Shown: positions 1 to 7,526, counted from the first letter of the stretch. The stretch is 13,599 bases of DNA from Chroococcidiopsidaceae cyanobacterium CP_BM_RX_35 (GCA_019242465.1 JAFAVL010000708.1:1-13599); one strand, 5' to 3'. Translations and numbers: made by a program. The notes: generated by a model not told the origin, from the letters alone.

Positions 1-452
1 GCGCCATGCTCGAAATTGATCCGACTGTCCGGGTTTGGCAGGTTAGCTGTCCCGAGTTGGTACCCCTAATCGAGCAAAACCGTATTAATGACCCTTATAC
101 AAGTAAGGTGACCAAATACTATTTGTCTTCTTTACTACAGCAACAAATTGACACATTAGTTTTTGGTTGTACACATTATCCTCATATAGAACCTATTGTG
201 CGATCTTTATTGCCAGCATCTGTACGACTCGTCGATCCCGCCATTCATGTCGTAGAATCAGCCGTCAAGGAACTTGACATGCTAGGACTAGCCAGTCCCC
301 ACACACTAAGGGAAACTCGCTTCTGTGTTAGTGGAAGTCCCCAAAAATTTGCTCATTCATGCATACAGTGGATAGGTTATATGCCCGAAGTAGAATCTGT
401 CAGTTGGTTGGAAGCGCGATCACCTGTGGTACGATTGGAGTCTCTAGACTAA
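1..452 (+). CDS. murI: Glutamate racemase, C-terminal part (5' end outside window)
   Basis: MurI interconverts L- and D-glutamate in the cytoplasm and supplies D-Glu for peptidoglycan. The visible 150 codons are the C-terminal half; the reading frame is open to the left edge (first full codon at position 3), so the first ATG at position 6 is internal. The motif FGCTHYPHIEP carries the second catalytic cysteine and the following histidine typical of Asp/Glu racemases. The upstream stretch CPELVPLIE and the later VDPAI also fit the family. The extra tail after the racemase core (about residues 105-148, ending RLESLD) is weakly conserved in general. The stop codon overlaps the stop of a convergent small ORF by three bases. 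Family assignment is secure; completeness cannot be judged. Confidence 0.95.
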   Translation, partial: AMLEIDPTVRVWQVSCPELVPLIEQNRINDPYTSKVTKYYLSSLLQQQIDTLVFGCTHYPHIEPIVRSLLPASVRLVDPAIHVVESAVKELDMLGLASPHTLRETRFCVSGSPQKFAHSCIQWIGYMPEVESVSWLEARSPVVRLESLD

Positions 453-646
453 CGCATACCACTAGCTTCGCTGACGTTCTGCGTCACCAACACTTCCTTC
501 TCATACAGCGTTTTTGATACGCCAGGAGCTTCTGAGCCTGGTGACTCTTGGGAGTTTCGCTGTGCTAGTACTAACAATAGGTAGATAGTTAATAAATAGC
601 CAGCCGCCAGAATGGGGATAATCAGAGGCAGATCACTGTAATTCAT
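449..646 (-). CDS. Small single-pass membrane protein, unknown
   Basis: A 65-residue ORF with one hydrophobic segment at about residues 6-28 (LPLIIPILAAGYLLTIYLLL) followed by a polar, mildly acidic tail. It starts with ATG but I see no Shine-Dalgarno sequence in front of it. It is convergent with murI and overlaps its stop codon. The segment is well formed for a transmembrane helix and the tail has no low-complexity bias, which favours a real gene, but I recognise no family. It could be a chance ORF; conservation between murI and sds in relatives would settle it. Confidence 0.45.
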   Translation of the reverse strand: MNYSDLPLIIPILAAGYLLTIYLLLVLAQRNSQESPGSEAPGVSKTLYEKEVLVTQNVSEASGMR

Positions 647-992
647 CGTGTGAGCAGCAGTCGGTTAGGAGTATCAAGTTTTGTACCAGCAATACAAGTG
701 CAGCCAAGCAGAGCAATCCTTGGCTACTGCCATTCTCTTTCTCTAAGAGACTCTGCTATTCAATTCCTCAAGCAGCTCCATCTAGCTGAGATGCCTAGTA
801 CGAATAGCGACCAGAGAATCTATGGGCATTTAGCATTCCACCTATTCAGTGGCACTAGCATCACCGGGCTAACCTGAGATAGCCTTAGATATATAGTTAA
901 CCACTTCCCAAGACCTACTTCAGCAAGAAGCAAAGAGCTGCTTAACTGCAACTCAGACTTAGGCAGCAAGAGTGTTAAATTCTTAAGATTAC

Positions 993-998
993 TATAAT
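993..998 (+). promoter_or_regulatory. Possible -10 box upstream of sds
   Basis: A perfect TATAAT sits about 257 bases before the sds ATG. The positions where a -35 hexamer would be expected (around 970-976) hold gagtgt/agtgtt, a poor match, so this is only a candidate. If used, transcription would begin near 1005 and give sds a leader of about 250 bases. Confidence 0.25.
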
Positions 999-1032
999 AT
1001 TAGAGTAACACAACAATCTGGAATTTTGGGGG

Positions 1033-1176
1033 TTGGTTTCTAACTCGTTGAAAATTTTTGACGATAGTTTTAGTGCCATTGAGGAGCGGTTCAAGGGAGG
1101 TCCAAAGCTTACTGTAGTTAGCAAAACCAATATTCTGATTCGGCTTTTTGGAGTTATGGCTTTGGGTCAGCAGTGA
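1033..1176 (+). CDS. Possible small ORF in the sds leader, doubtful
   Basis: From a TTG at 1033 a frame of 47 codons runs to TGA at 1174-1176. The product would be basic and mixed in character, with pieces such as SLKIFDDSFSAIEERFKGG and ILIRLFGVMALGQQ. The frame is open upstream to about 1006 but has no ATG near its start. A G-rich run (tggggg) precedes the TTG. It lies just downstream of the TATAAT at 993 and ends 78 bases before sds. It could be a small gene, a leader peptide, a decayed gene, or chance; no homology is recognised. Confidence 0.2.
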   Translation: MVSNSLKIFDDSFSAIEERFKGGPKLTVVSKTNILIRLFGVMALGQQ

Positions 1177-1254
1177 TGCAACAGTCGAAGGCTTAGCTTA
1201 AAATGAGGACAGAGTATGTAAACTTTCTTAACTAAAGCCTAAGTCAGCTTATCC

Positions 1255-2229
1255 ATGACCTCAGTCACATCCCTCTTTTCCCCCATTGAAGCAGACCTGC
1301 GTTTGCTGTCAAAGAATTTAATAGATTTAGTTGGTACGCGTCATCCCATTCTCTCTGCCGCAGCAGAGCATTTATTTGGAGCCGGAGGGAAGCGATTGCG
1401 CCCGGCGATAGTTTTGCTGATCTCGCGGGCGACGATGCTAGATCAAGATATCACTCTCCGTCACCGCCGATTAGCAGAAATTACGGAAATGATTCACACT
1501 GCAAGTCTGGTACATGATGATGTAGTGGATGAATCCGAGATGCGGCGCGGTGTTCCTACTGTTCATAGTATGTTAGGCAGCAATCGCGTGGCAATTTTGG
1601 CGGGAGATTTCCTATTTGCTCAATCTTCCTGGTATCTAGCTAATCTGGATAACCTGGAGGTGGTGAAACTGCTGTCAGAAGTGATTATGGATCTGGCGGC
1701 GGGAGAGATTCAGCAAGGACTGAATCGCTTTGATCAGAACTTATTGCTTGAAACTTATCTAGAAAAGAGTTATTATAAAACCGCTAGTTTGTTTGCCAAC
1801 AGTGCTAAGGCAGCTGGTTTACTCAGTGATGTCTCTACAGAGATAGCTGAACATTTGTATTGCTATGGTCGTCATATTGGATTAGCATACCAGGTAGTCG
1901 ATGATATTTTGGACTTCACAGGTTCGACCGAGACTTTGGGTAAACCTGCTGGCTCTGATCTTAAAAGTGGCAATCTGACTGCCCCAGTTCTATTTGCTCT
2001 GGAAGAAAAGCCTTACTTAAGAGTGCTGATTGAACGAGAGTTTGCCCAAAATGATGATTTAGAGCAAGCCATCGCCCTGGTTCAAGATAGTCGTGGATTA
2101 GAATGTTCAAGGGAACTAGCCGCTCACCACGCTCAGATGGCAGTTGAACATCTAGCTGATTTGCCGCCTTCAGAATGTCACCAAGCTTTAGTCAATATGG
2201 CTGACTACGTTCTAAGTCGGCTCTATTAA
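1255..2229 (+). CDS. sds: All-trans polyprenyl (solanesyl-type) diphosphate synthase
   Basis: This class I trans-prenyltransferase extends an allylic diphosphate with isopentenyl diphosphate to make the long side chain of plastoquinone in cyanobacteria. The 324-residue length is normal. GGKRLRP (residues 44-50) binds isopentenyl diphosphate. The first Asp-rich motif is DDVVDESEMRRG (88-99), the second DDILD (216-220), and KTASLF (175-180) is the conserved Lys-Thr region between them. No bulky aromatic pair sits just before the first DDxxD (the residues there are HTASLVH), consistent with a long-chain rather than a C15/C20 product; that inference is indirect. The start at ATG 1255 gives the expected N-terminus, although no clear Shine-Dalgarno precedes it. 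It stands alone on its strand and follows murI at a distance. The exact chain length is inferred. Confidence 0.93.
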   Translation: MTSVTSLFSPIEADLRLLSKNLIDLVGTRHPILSAAAEHLFGAGGKRLRPAIVLLISRATMLDQDITLRHRRLAEITEMIHTASLVHDDVVDESEMRRGVPTVHSMLGSNRVAILAGDFLFAQSSWYLANLDNLEVVKLLSEVIMDLAAGEIQQGLNRFDQNLLLETYLEKSYYKTASLFANSAKAAGLLSDVSTEIAEHLYCYGRHIGLAYQVVDDILDFTGSTETLGKPAGSDLKSGNLTAPVLFALEEKPYLRVLIEREFAQNDDLEQAIALVQDSRGLECSRELAAHHAQMAVEHLADLPPSECHQALVNMADYVLSRLY

Positions 2230-2268
2230 GACAGCACCGTCACGAGCAAGCAGTCCCGACCAAAGGCT

Positions 2269-2715
2269 TTAACAATTTTCGCAGCCGAATAATTCATTCT
2301 CCAGCATTAATGCTACCTCTTTGATATCTTCTTGGAGAGAGATAAAAGCTTCCTGCCCAAGACATCTCAAGGAGCATCGATTAAGTTCCATGACCGTTGT
2401 GTATCCCTGATTGTTCTTCCGGAGAGCTGCCCAGTTAATTTTTCGGATAGCTATTTGTTGCGGTTTATTCCTATCAGGCTGCTGGTTGCCCCTTGTCTTG
2501 ACTAAACGAGGCTGGTTGCTCAGATAAGACAATTTCCCTGGTAATAAATGCAAGTTTTCTGTGTAAGTATAAAGCTGATTGCTTTGCGTGATCACGTGAC
2601 CAGCCCAAAAATCAATGACGACAGCTTGGCATTCAGGGGGAAGCCAAATTCGCCGCAGCAATGAAGAAGAATAGATAATATTTACCTTATTGCTCGACCA
2701 GGAGGATTGAATCAT
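2269..2715 (-). CDS. Unknown protein, 148 residues, third gene after ddl
   Basis: I do not recognise this protein. It has no signal peptide or transmembrane segment. The first half contains WLPPECQAVVIDFWAGHV and TYTENLHLLPG; the middle is basic and Gln/Asn-rich (RGNQQPDRNKPQQ); the end is acidic and helical, finishing with ELFGCENC. Four cysteines lie in the last 35 residues or so (RCSLRC and CENC), with no classical zinc-finger spacing. It starts at ATG 2715 with no obvious Shine-Dalgarno, 80 bases after the stop of the two-TM protein and on the same strand as ddl, so it may be the last gene of that unit. It is convergent with sds. The position after ddl is where many bacteria carry ftsQ, but nothing here resembles FtsQ (no N-terminal TM or POTRA-like region). 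Confidence 0.6.
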   Translation of the reverse strand: MIQSSWSSNKVNIIYSSSLLRRIWLPPECQAVVIDFWAGHVITQSNQLYTYTENLHLLPGKLSYLSNQPRLVKTRGNQQPDRNKPQQIAIRKINWAALRKNNQGYTTVMELNRCSLRCLGQEAFISLQEDIKEVALMLENELFGCENC

Positions 2716-2795
2716 GGCTCAATTTTATTACCGCAGAAGGGTTATTTGCAGCTTTCAACCCAATGCACAACAGTACATTACTGTTGACCAAATAT

Positions 2796-3413
2796 TTAAG
2801 TTGTTTCTCTACTTGTTTTTTGCAAAATTGACTCTAGAGACCACCGTTTACGGATATCCATCATTTCTGCCAAAGATTCGGAGCCCGAAGCATTAAGATC
2901 GGAGGCAGTAGAAGAGGAGGGTACAGATAGCTCCTCTGCCTGAGGGATTTCCTCTTTGCTCGGCATACTCTCTGGTTGAAGCTGCTGTCTTTGCTCTCGA
3001 CGCTGTGTCAACTCTATTGCAGCAGAACGTCGAGTGCGTGGGCGGAGTCGGCGAGAGCGTGATAAACGATTCAGGTGTTTGCCAATTGCTACAAAACCAG
3101 CAACAAAGAGCAGGGTACCTAGCAACCCTAGAGCCTTATAATTGCTAGTCTGAGCAGAATCAGGTTTCTGAATCGATATGGGTGGTGATGTTGGTCCTGG
3201 CTGTTCCACATAACCAATATTAGTTATGCTGAATCCAGCAATGGTAGTGATCGCCAACAGGAATACCAATAGTCCACCCCAAAACAGCCCAGAACCCTGC
3301 CGGAGCAGCTGCAACAAGATATTGCCGCTAACGATTGCTTTTCTATGCCTCGACCGAGCCGACCGGGGAGAGTTCAATTTGGATGACCGCTGTATTTTAT
3401 GATGCTTCTGCAT
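2796..3413 (-). CDS. Two-TM membrane protein with basic ends, downstream of ddl
   Basis: A 205-residue protein. The N-terminus (residues 1-40) is strongly basic and cytoplasmic-looking. TM1 is at about 42-64 (LFWGGLLVFLLAITTIAGF), then a Pro/Ser-rich loop (70-92), and TM2 at 93-112 (YKALGLLGTLLFVAGFVAIG). An arginine-rich stretch follows TM2 (RLSRSRRLRPRTRRS, 116-130), and then a Gln/Glu/Ser-rich, probably disordered tail to the end. By the positive-inside rule both ends should be cytoplasmic, with a short outside loop. The ATG lies four bases after the ddl stop, so co-transcription is very likely, which hints at a role in envelope growth. No enzymatic motif is seen and the family is not recognised. 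Confidence 0.75.
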   Translation of the reverse strand: MQKHHKIQRSSKLNSPRSARSRHRKAIVSGNILLQLLRQGSGLFWGGLLVFLLAITTIAGFSITNIGYVEQPGPTSPPISIQKPDSAQTSNYKALGLLGTLLFVAGFVAIGKHLNRLSRSRRLRPRTRRSAAIELTQRREQRQQLQPESMPSKEEIPQAEELSVPSSSTASDLNASGSESLAEMMDIRKRWSLESILQKTSRETT

Positions 3414-3417
3414 AACC

Positions 3418-4563
3418 CTAATTACTGTGTCGCTCTAAAGCAAGTTGAATCAGCTGGTCTACCAGTTCAGGAAAGGAGATCCCGCTGGCTGTCCAGAGTT
3501 GAGGATACATACTCGTCGCCGTAAAGCCGGGTAGGGTATTTATTTCGTTGATTAGAACTTCTCCAGTTGCTTCAACATAAAAAAAGTCTACTCGTGCCAA
3601 ACCCGCAGCGTCAATCGCTGCAAAGGCTTGTAATGCCATCTTTTGAATTGATCCGGCAACTGCTGCAGGGATTGATGCTGGGATCAACCAATCTGCCTTT
3701 CCTTGGGTATATTTTGTTTCATAGTCATAAAAGTCACTTTGATAAGTAATTTCCCCAACAGTAGAAGCTTTGGGGTGATCGTTACCTAAGACTGCACATT
3801 CCAGTTCTCGAGCGACAACAGCCGCTTCCACAATTAATCGTCGGTCGTAGCTTGCTGCATTATCTAGAGCAGTTTCCAGCTCAGAGCGCGATCGCACTTT
3901 AGAAATTCCCACTGACGAGCCTAAATTAGCTGGCTTCACAAAACACGGATAGCCTAGAGTTGCTTCAATTTGATCGCAAAGCTTTGGAAACACGCAAGGG
4001 TTTGACGAAGTCAACGCAGCTCCGGTTGTGCTACAGCCGGAGAACGTTGACCAGACTTGCGAACGATTAACAGCAATGTACTTGACCTGCTGCAGCCCTG
4101 CCATTGCGAAAGCCGTCTTCATCGCAATCTTATCCATGCCCATGGCGGAGCCTAAAACCCCAGAACCAACAAACGGCACCTGCATGAGTTTCAGCAGCCC
4201 CTGTACTGTACCGTCTTCCCCATTTGGACCGTGGAGAATAGGGAACCAGAGATCCACTTCCGCTACCTGGGGAGGAGATTGCCAGGGACTCAGTTGCTGA
4301 GTATTAGGAATAAGAGATTGGGAGTCTAACCCCAGAGGCGTTAGAGATGGTAACTTTAGGGAAGTGCCAGCTGTCAAAACCTGTTGTGCCAATTCCCCCG
4401 CTTGCCAACGCCCATCTTTTTGAATGTAAAAAGGTAGCAGTTCATACTTGCTGGAGTTTTGGTCTACCAACAGGGCATTAGCGATCGCTTGTGCTGAACT
4501 AATTGAAACCTCGTGTTCGCCTGAACAACCACCAAACAGTAGCCCTACGCGCAGTTTCTTCAT
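3418..4563 (-). CDS. ddl: D-alanine--D-alanine ligase
   Basis: The cytoplasmic ATP-grasp ligase joins two D-alanines for the peptidoglycan stem peptide. Motifs in order: [14 protein letters not shown] (11-24), [16 protein letters not shown] (109-124), GMDKIAMK (142-149), [16 protein letters not shown] (207-222, ATP binding loop), RVDFF (324-328) and [11 protein letters not shown] (338-348, metal and substrate binding). At 381 residues it is at the long end for the family. Part of the extra length is residues 171-200, a Ser/Thr/Cys-rich loop just before the central ATP-grasp domain. ATG 4563 is the natural start because the glycine-rich N-terminal motif begins ten residues later. It lies 62 bases after the zinc-ribbon gene and 4 bases before the two-TM gene. 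Two HIP1 sites lie inside it. D-Ala specificity rather than D-lactate is assumed. Confidence 0.96.
   Translation of the reverse strand: MKKLRVGLLFGGCSGEHEVSISSAQAIANALLVDQNSSKYELLPFYIQKDGRWQAGELAQQVLTAGTSLKLPSLTPLGLDSQSLIPNTQQLSPWQSPPQVAEVDLWFPILHGPNGEDGTVQGLLKLMQVPFVGSGVLGSAMGMDKIAMKTAFAMAGLQQVKYIAVNRSQVWSTFSGCSTTGAALTSSNPCVFPKLCDQIEATLGYPCFVKPANLGSSVGISKVRSRSELETALDNAASYDRRLIVEAAVVARELECAVLGNDHPKASTVGEITYQSDFYDYETKYTQGKADWLIPASIPAAVAGSIQKMALQAFAAIDAAGLARVDFFYVEATGEVLINEINTLPGFTATSMYPQLWTASGISFPELVDQLIQLALERHSN
3888..3895. repeat. HIP1 octamer
   Basis: GCGATCGC, the highly iterated palindrome of many cyanobacterial genomes, lies inside ddl. Confidence 0.9.
4481..4488. repeat. HIP1 octamer
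   Basis: GCGATCGC lies inside the 5' part of ddl. Confidence 0.9.
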
Positions 4564-4625
4564 CTTCCCAGCCTCTCACACTCCTCGTTTGGGATAGCCT
4601 ACCACAGCAGGAGAGCTGAGATTGA

Positions 4626-4925
4626 TCAGATAGCTCGATTTCGATAAGCTTTAAATTCAGCTTCCAGACCAGGTAGATGCATAGGCTCACATGATAAGGC
4701 TTCTAGCTCATCAGCAAATTCTCTTAATCGCTGAATATTATCCAATAGCCGGGTTCTTATCCCCTCAGAACCTGATTCTAGGCATTCGGGGCAGGCGTCT
4801 CCATATTCTATGCCTTGCTGGCTATATACAGAAGCTCTCGCTTGCCTGAGGTTATAAATACTGCCACAGATTACGCATTTATTCTGGCGTCCCCGCATGG
4901 GCTCTTGGTGGAACCGGATTTTCAT
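4626..4925 (-). CDS. Small zinc-ribbon protein
   Basis: A 99-residue protein with two CxxC knuckles: C17-V-I-C20 and C45-P-E-C48. This four-cysteine arrangement with a 24-residue gap is that of a zinc ribbon. A helical region follows (about 55-78, RTRLLDNIQRLREFADELE) and a short basic end. ATG 4925 is supported by AAGG seven bases upstream. The ATG overlaps the stop of the preceding small ORF as ATGA, which suggests translational coupling if that ORF is real. ddl begins 62 bases downstream on the same strand. The binding partner is unknown: nucleic acid or protein contacts are both usual for such ribbons. A start at the second methionine (residue 10) would also keep the ribbon. Confidence 0.75.
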   Translation of the reverse strand: MKIRFHQEPMRGRQNKCVICGSIYNLRQARASVYSQQGIEYGDACPECLESGSEGIRTRLLDNIQRLREFADELEALSCEPMHLPGLEAEFKAYRNRAI

Positions 4926-5119
4926 GCTGCAACCTTTAGTCGGGTGAGTTGAACTAAGCAGCCTAGGGTGACAATCGCGCTAATTTGCTGACAATATTGT
5001 ACATAGTTTTCGTTAGGAAGTACGAAACTAATGAACTTCCCCTGCCTGAGGTTTAGATAAAGCCTGTAATTCTTCCCAGGAGTAATGTCTCGGCAGTTCA
5101 ATTGGTTTAGTATCTGCAC
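4922..5119 (-). CDS. Doubtful small ORF overlapping the glycine-zipper gene
   Basis: A 65-codon frame whose first ATG (5119) lies 92 bases inside the glycine-zipper gene in another frame. The non-overlapping end, about 35 residues (FVLPNENYVQYCQQISAIV then TLGCLVQLTRLKVAA), looks like real protein with a helix-compatible pattern. It ends by ATGA overlap with the zinc-ribbon gene. No ATG, GTG or TTG lies near the end of the overlap, so either it starts deep in the neighbour, uses a rare codon, or is a fragment that lost its start by frameshift. The function is unknown. Confidence 0.3.
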   Translation of the reverse strand: MQILNQLNCRDITPGKNYRLYLNLRQGKFISFVLPNENYVQYCQQISAIVTLGCLVQLTRLKVAA

Positions 5120-5393
5120 CTAATCCTAACTGAAGTATTGGCTGCACCTCCTGAACCGCTTCTTCCGTCAGTTCGGCAAGAGTGTTACCTGCAATGCCTC
5201 CGGCAATTGCCCCGATAACTCCGCCGACAGCAGCACCAGCTTTTCCAGCGATTGAACGTCCTAACGCGGCACCGCCTACTCCACCTCCTGCTATTCCTAA
5301 TCCTGTCGCAATCGGGTGATTCTCCGAGGATGCTGGTGAAGAAGTAGAAATCTCTTTTTGTGATTCAGAATTTGGTTGTTCGTTTTGCGTCAT
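5028..5393 (-). CDS. Glycine-zipper protein
   Basis: A 121-residue protein. Residues 1-28 are polar and Ser/Glu/Asn-rich, without a signal peptide. Residues 31-70 form a long Gly/Ala segment with GxxxG spacing (GLGIAGGGVGGAALG, GAAVGGVIGAIAGGIAG), the pattern of glycine-zipper membrane-inserting proteins. The tail (71-121) is acidic and polar, ending SKPQAGEVH. A strong ribosome binding site (AAGGAG, six bases before ATG) fixes the start. The gene lies 18 bases after the GMC oxidoreductase stop, so the two are very probably co-transcribed. Glycine zippers often self-associate in membranes; a stress or envelope role is only inference. No catalytic motif is present. Confidence 0.8.
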   Translation of the reverse strand: MTQNEQPNSESQKEISTSSPASSENHPIATGLGIAGGGVGGAALGRSIAGKAGAAVGGVIGAIAGGIAGNTLAELTEEAVQEVQPILQLGLGADTKPIELPRHYSWEELQALSKPQAGEVH

Positions 5394-5411
5394 TGGTCTC
5401 TCCTTATATAT

Positions 5412-6983
5412 TTACTTCAATCGCTCTGCTAAATGATCGCCCACACGCAATGCATTTGCCATAATCGTTAGGGTTGGGTTGACCCCAGAGTGGGAAGGAA
5501 AAAAGCTACTATCGACAATATAGAGATTATCAACATCGTGCGTGCGACAGTCGAGATTCAGGACAGAAGTTTTGGGGTTGGAGCCAAAGCGACAAGTGCC
5601 ACACTGGTGCCCCACTCCCTGAATCGGAATATTATTCCGGGGATAGATGCTAAAGGGAATGACGTGTTTAAAACCCCGATTCGCCCCTTTGAGAACTGAG
5701 GTCCAGCGGTGAACGAGACGCTCCGCCGCCTCGGTATTATTTACCGTATAGTCTAGATGAATTTGATCTTGAACGACACGAACGCGGTTATTTGGATCGG
5801 GTAAATCTTCGGTTTGCAGCCACCAACCGACTGATCTTTCTGCGACCAGATTTAATCCCCACTCTGGAACCAGTTTTAGATACGGTGCTAATAGCGATGG
5901 TGCTTCTGCTGGAATCATATCTGCCACCACATTCCCACTATTTTGCACCATACCCATGGGATACGGAAATTCAGGTTCTCCCCAATAAAAATCGTTGACC
6001 GAAATCGTCTTTTGAAACGTGGCGCGATTAGGTTCCAGCCCCAATGCCAGGAGTGCAATTGCCTGGTGCTTCATAAAATTGCGCCCCACCTGATCGGAAC
6101 TGTTTGCCAGTCCGTTCTGATGCCGATCGTTTGCAGAACGCAACAGCAATGCAGCAGAGTTGATGGCACCGCATGCCACTACCACAACATCCGCCGAGAA
6201 GTGATGCAACTTGCCATTAACATCGGTTTCGACTGTAGTCACTTCTTTTCCAGATGCACTGGTTAGCAGCTTGAGGACTTTGGCATTCGTTACAAGCGTT
6301 AGGTTAGTATAAGCATCACAAGTAGGACGAATGGCATTAACCTCGGCATCGGCTTTTGCATGTACAAGGCAAGGATAGCCATCAAAAGTATCACAGCGAA
6401 TGCAAGGACTCTTGGTGCGATCAACCTCATTCAGCTTCAGTCCCAACGGTAGATGGAAAGGGTAGTAGCCTAGTTCGCTAATCCCGTCGGCGATCACCTC
6501 CATATCTGGCTCATGGCTTACAGGAGGGTATGGATACGGTGCACTACAGGGTGGTTCAGTTGGATCTTTCCCTCGCTCTCCGTGAACTTCGTATAGCTTT
6601 TCTGCCTGGGTATAGTAGGGCTCAAAGTCCTGATACTTCAATTCCCAAGCGGGAGAAATGCCGCCTTTGTGGATCACCTGCCCAAAATCTCGCTCCCTGA
6701 GCCGCAGCAATGCTGCACCATACAGCTTAGTATTTCCACCCACCCAATAGCCCATCTGTGGACGAAATGCCTTACCATTTTCGTCATACCAGTCTTCGTC
6801 AGCGTGATAACGTTCCTTTTGGTAAACCTCTAAAGCGCTCCAGTTAGCTTTTTCCCTAGGTAAAAAGTCGCCCCGCTCTAGCACCAAAATTTTCTTCCCA
6901 GTTGGTGCCAGTCGATATGCTAGAGTTCCTCCACCCGCTCCTGTACCAATGACGATTAGGTCGTAGTGTTCGGTGACATTCAT
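5412..6983 (-). CDS. GMC-family FAD-dependent oxidoreductase
   Basis: A 523-residue flavoprotein of the glucose-methanol-choline family, which oxidises alcohol groups of sugars or other alcohols. The N-terminus is a Rossmann FAD site (DLIVIGTGAGGGTLAYRL, residues 8-25) with the ribose-binding glutamate in VLERGDF (34-40). WVGGNTKLYGAALLR (80-94) matches the family signature region. A cysteine-containing stretch CIRCDTFDGYPC (194-205) and GHQCGTCRFG (458-467) follow. The C-terminal signature SHSGVNPTLTI (497-507) holds the probable catalytic His498/Asn502 pair. No Sec, Tat or lipoprotein signal is seen, so it should be cytoplasmic. The start is supported by GGAG eight bases before ATG. It heads the minus-strand run and is divergent from an SMP-30 lactonase gene, which suggests a sugar substrate oxidised to a lactone. 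The substrate and electron acceptor are not shown by the sequence. Confidence 0.9.
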   Translation of the reverse strand: MNVTEHYDLIVIGTGAGGGTLAYRLAPTGKKILVLERGDFLPREKANWSALEVYQKERYHADEDWYDENGKAFRPQMGYWVGGNTKLYGAALLRLRERDFGQVIHKGGISPAWELKYQDFEPYYTQAEKLYEVHGERGKDPTEPPCSAPYPYPPVSHEPDMEVIADGISELGYYPFHLPLGLKLNEVDRTKSPCIRCDTFDGYPCLVHAKADAEVNAIRPTCDAYTNLTLVTNAKVLKLLTSASGKEVTTVETDVNGKLHHFSADVVVVACGAINSAALLLRSANDRHQNGLANSSDQVGRNFMKHQAIALLALGLEPNRATFQKTISVNDFYWGEPEFPYPMGMVQNSGNVVADMIPAEAPSLLAPYLKLVPEWGLNLVAERSVGWWLQTEDLPDPNNRVRVVQDQIHLDYTVNNTEAAERLVHRWTSVLKGANRGFKHVIPFSIYPRNNIPIQGVGHQCGTCRFGSNPKTSVLNLDCRTHDVDNLYIVDSSFFPSHSGVNPTLTIMANALRVGDHLAERLK

Positions 6984-7004
6984 TGTGAAGGCTCCAAAGT
7001 TGTT

Positions 7005-7116
7005 TTAACCTTGATCCAGCAAAGGTAGTTGTGCATCTACGTTATCATTAGGTTCATCGGCAGGCGGTAAGGGGACAGCAATAGCACTATGACTGATTTG
7101 CAGTAATTTTGTCCAT
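7005..7116 (-). pseudogene. Broken or frameshifted small gene just upstream of the GMC gene
   Basis: A near-ideal start signal, AAGGAG (7125-7130), lies eight bases before ATG 7116. That frame ends after nine codons (MDKITANQS, TAG at 7087-7089). Another frame is open from 7136 down to TAA at 7005-7007 and encodes a protein-like, proline-rich acidic end: HSAIAVPLPPADEPNDNVD then AQLPLLDQG. One frameshift near 7087-7095 would join the two into a product of about 37 residues ending 21 bases before the GMC ATG. I read this as a small gene broken by an indel, or a sequencing error. Programmed frameshifting is possible but no slippery motif is evident. It has no recognised homologue. Confidence 0.4.
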
Positions 7117-7394
7117 TGACGGCTCTCCTTTTTCGCTTAACTTGTCGTAGGCGAGCAACAAGCTTCACTTTTGGCGGCTAGAGAGTTTGTTTCTTTAGCT
7201 GCTAAACAGTAATTTTTCAACAAAAAGCGTCAATCGGCTATTGAATTGGCAATATCAAAAAACTTATGTGTGGATTCCTGGGCTCAGACTATTGCTTTGA
7301 TTTCAAAATAACATCTATCTAATGACTTAGTGTTTATTTCTATCTAACGAAAGACTTTGCTTTCATTTTAATTTTATTGTTGAAGGTGTTTAAT

Positions 7395-7407
7395 CGTATC
7401 ATATACG
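7395..7407. repeat. Short palindrome, possible operator
   Basis: CGTAT-CAT-ATACG is a perfect five-base inverted repeat with a three-base centre, in the AT-rich divergent region. Its size fits a transcription-factor site, but there is no independent support. Confidence 0.25.
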
Positions 7408-7457
7408 CTCCACATTAAAGCTCCTTGTTCTGGAAACATAACTCACTTGTCTAGCAG

Positions 7458-7526
7458 ATCAGTCTCATTCTGAATGGCGTTGTTAAATCATCTTGACAAA
7501 GCCTTTTTATTGAAAATGAGACAGAT
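7458..7526. repeat. Inverted repeat pair with GTCTCATT / AATGAGAC cores
   Basis: The arms at 7458-7473 and 7511-7526 match in inverted orientation at 13 of 16 positions, including a perfect eight-base core, with a 37-base spacer containing TTGACA. The right arm also begins TGAAAATG, which pairs perfectly with CATTTTCA at 7544-7551. The repeats lie 120-190 bases before the SMP-30 start and could bind a regulator or form alternative RNA hairpins. Confidence 0.4.

Larger units (their letters stand above)
878..1254. other. Upstream region of sds
   Basis: This 377-base stretch holds no established gene. A TATAAT hexamer lies at 993-998, without a good -35 box at 16-18 bases. Downstream of it one plus-strand frame is open from about 1006 to a stop at 1174-1176 (see separate entry). 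No Shine-Dalgarno sequence is visible directly before the sds ATG. No tRNA or convincing terminator hairpin was seen. The adjoining stretch 653-877 also shows nothing convincing. Confidence 0.4.

Noticed and set aside
650..877. Plus-strand frame of 75 codons starting with GTG
   Set aside because: No ribosome binding site, no domain-like or membrane pattern, and the composition looks random; treated as chance.
2230..2268. Gap between sds and the convergent 148-residue gene, expected to hold a terminator
   Set aside because: No stem with a following T-run could be found.
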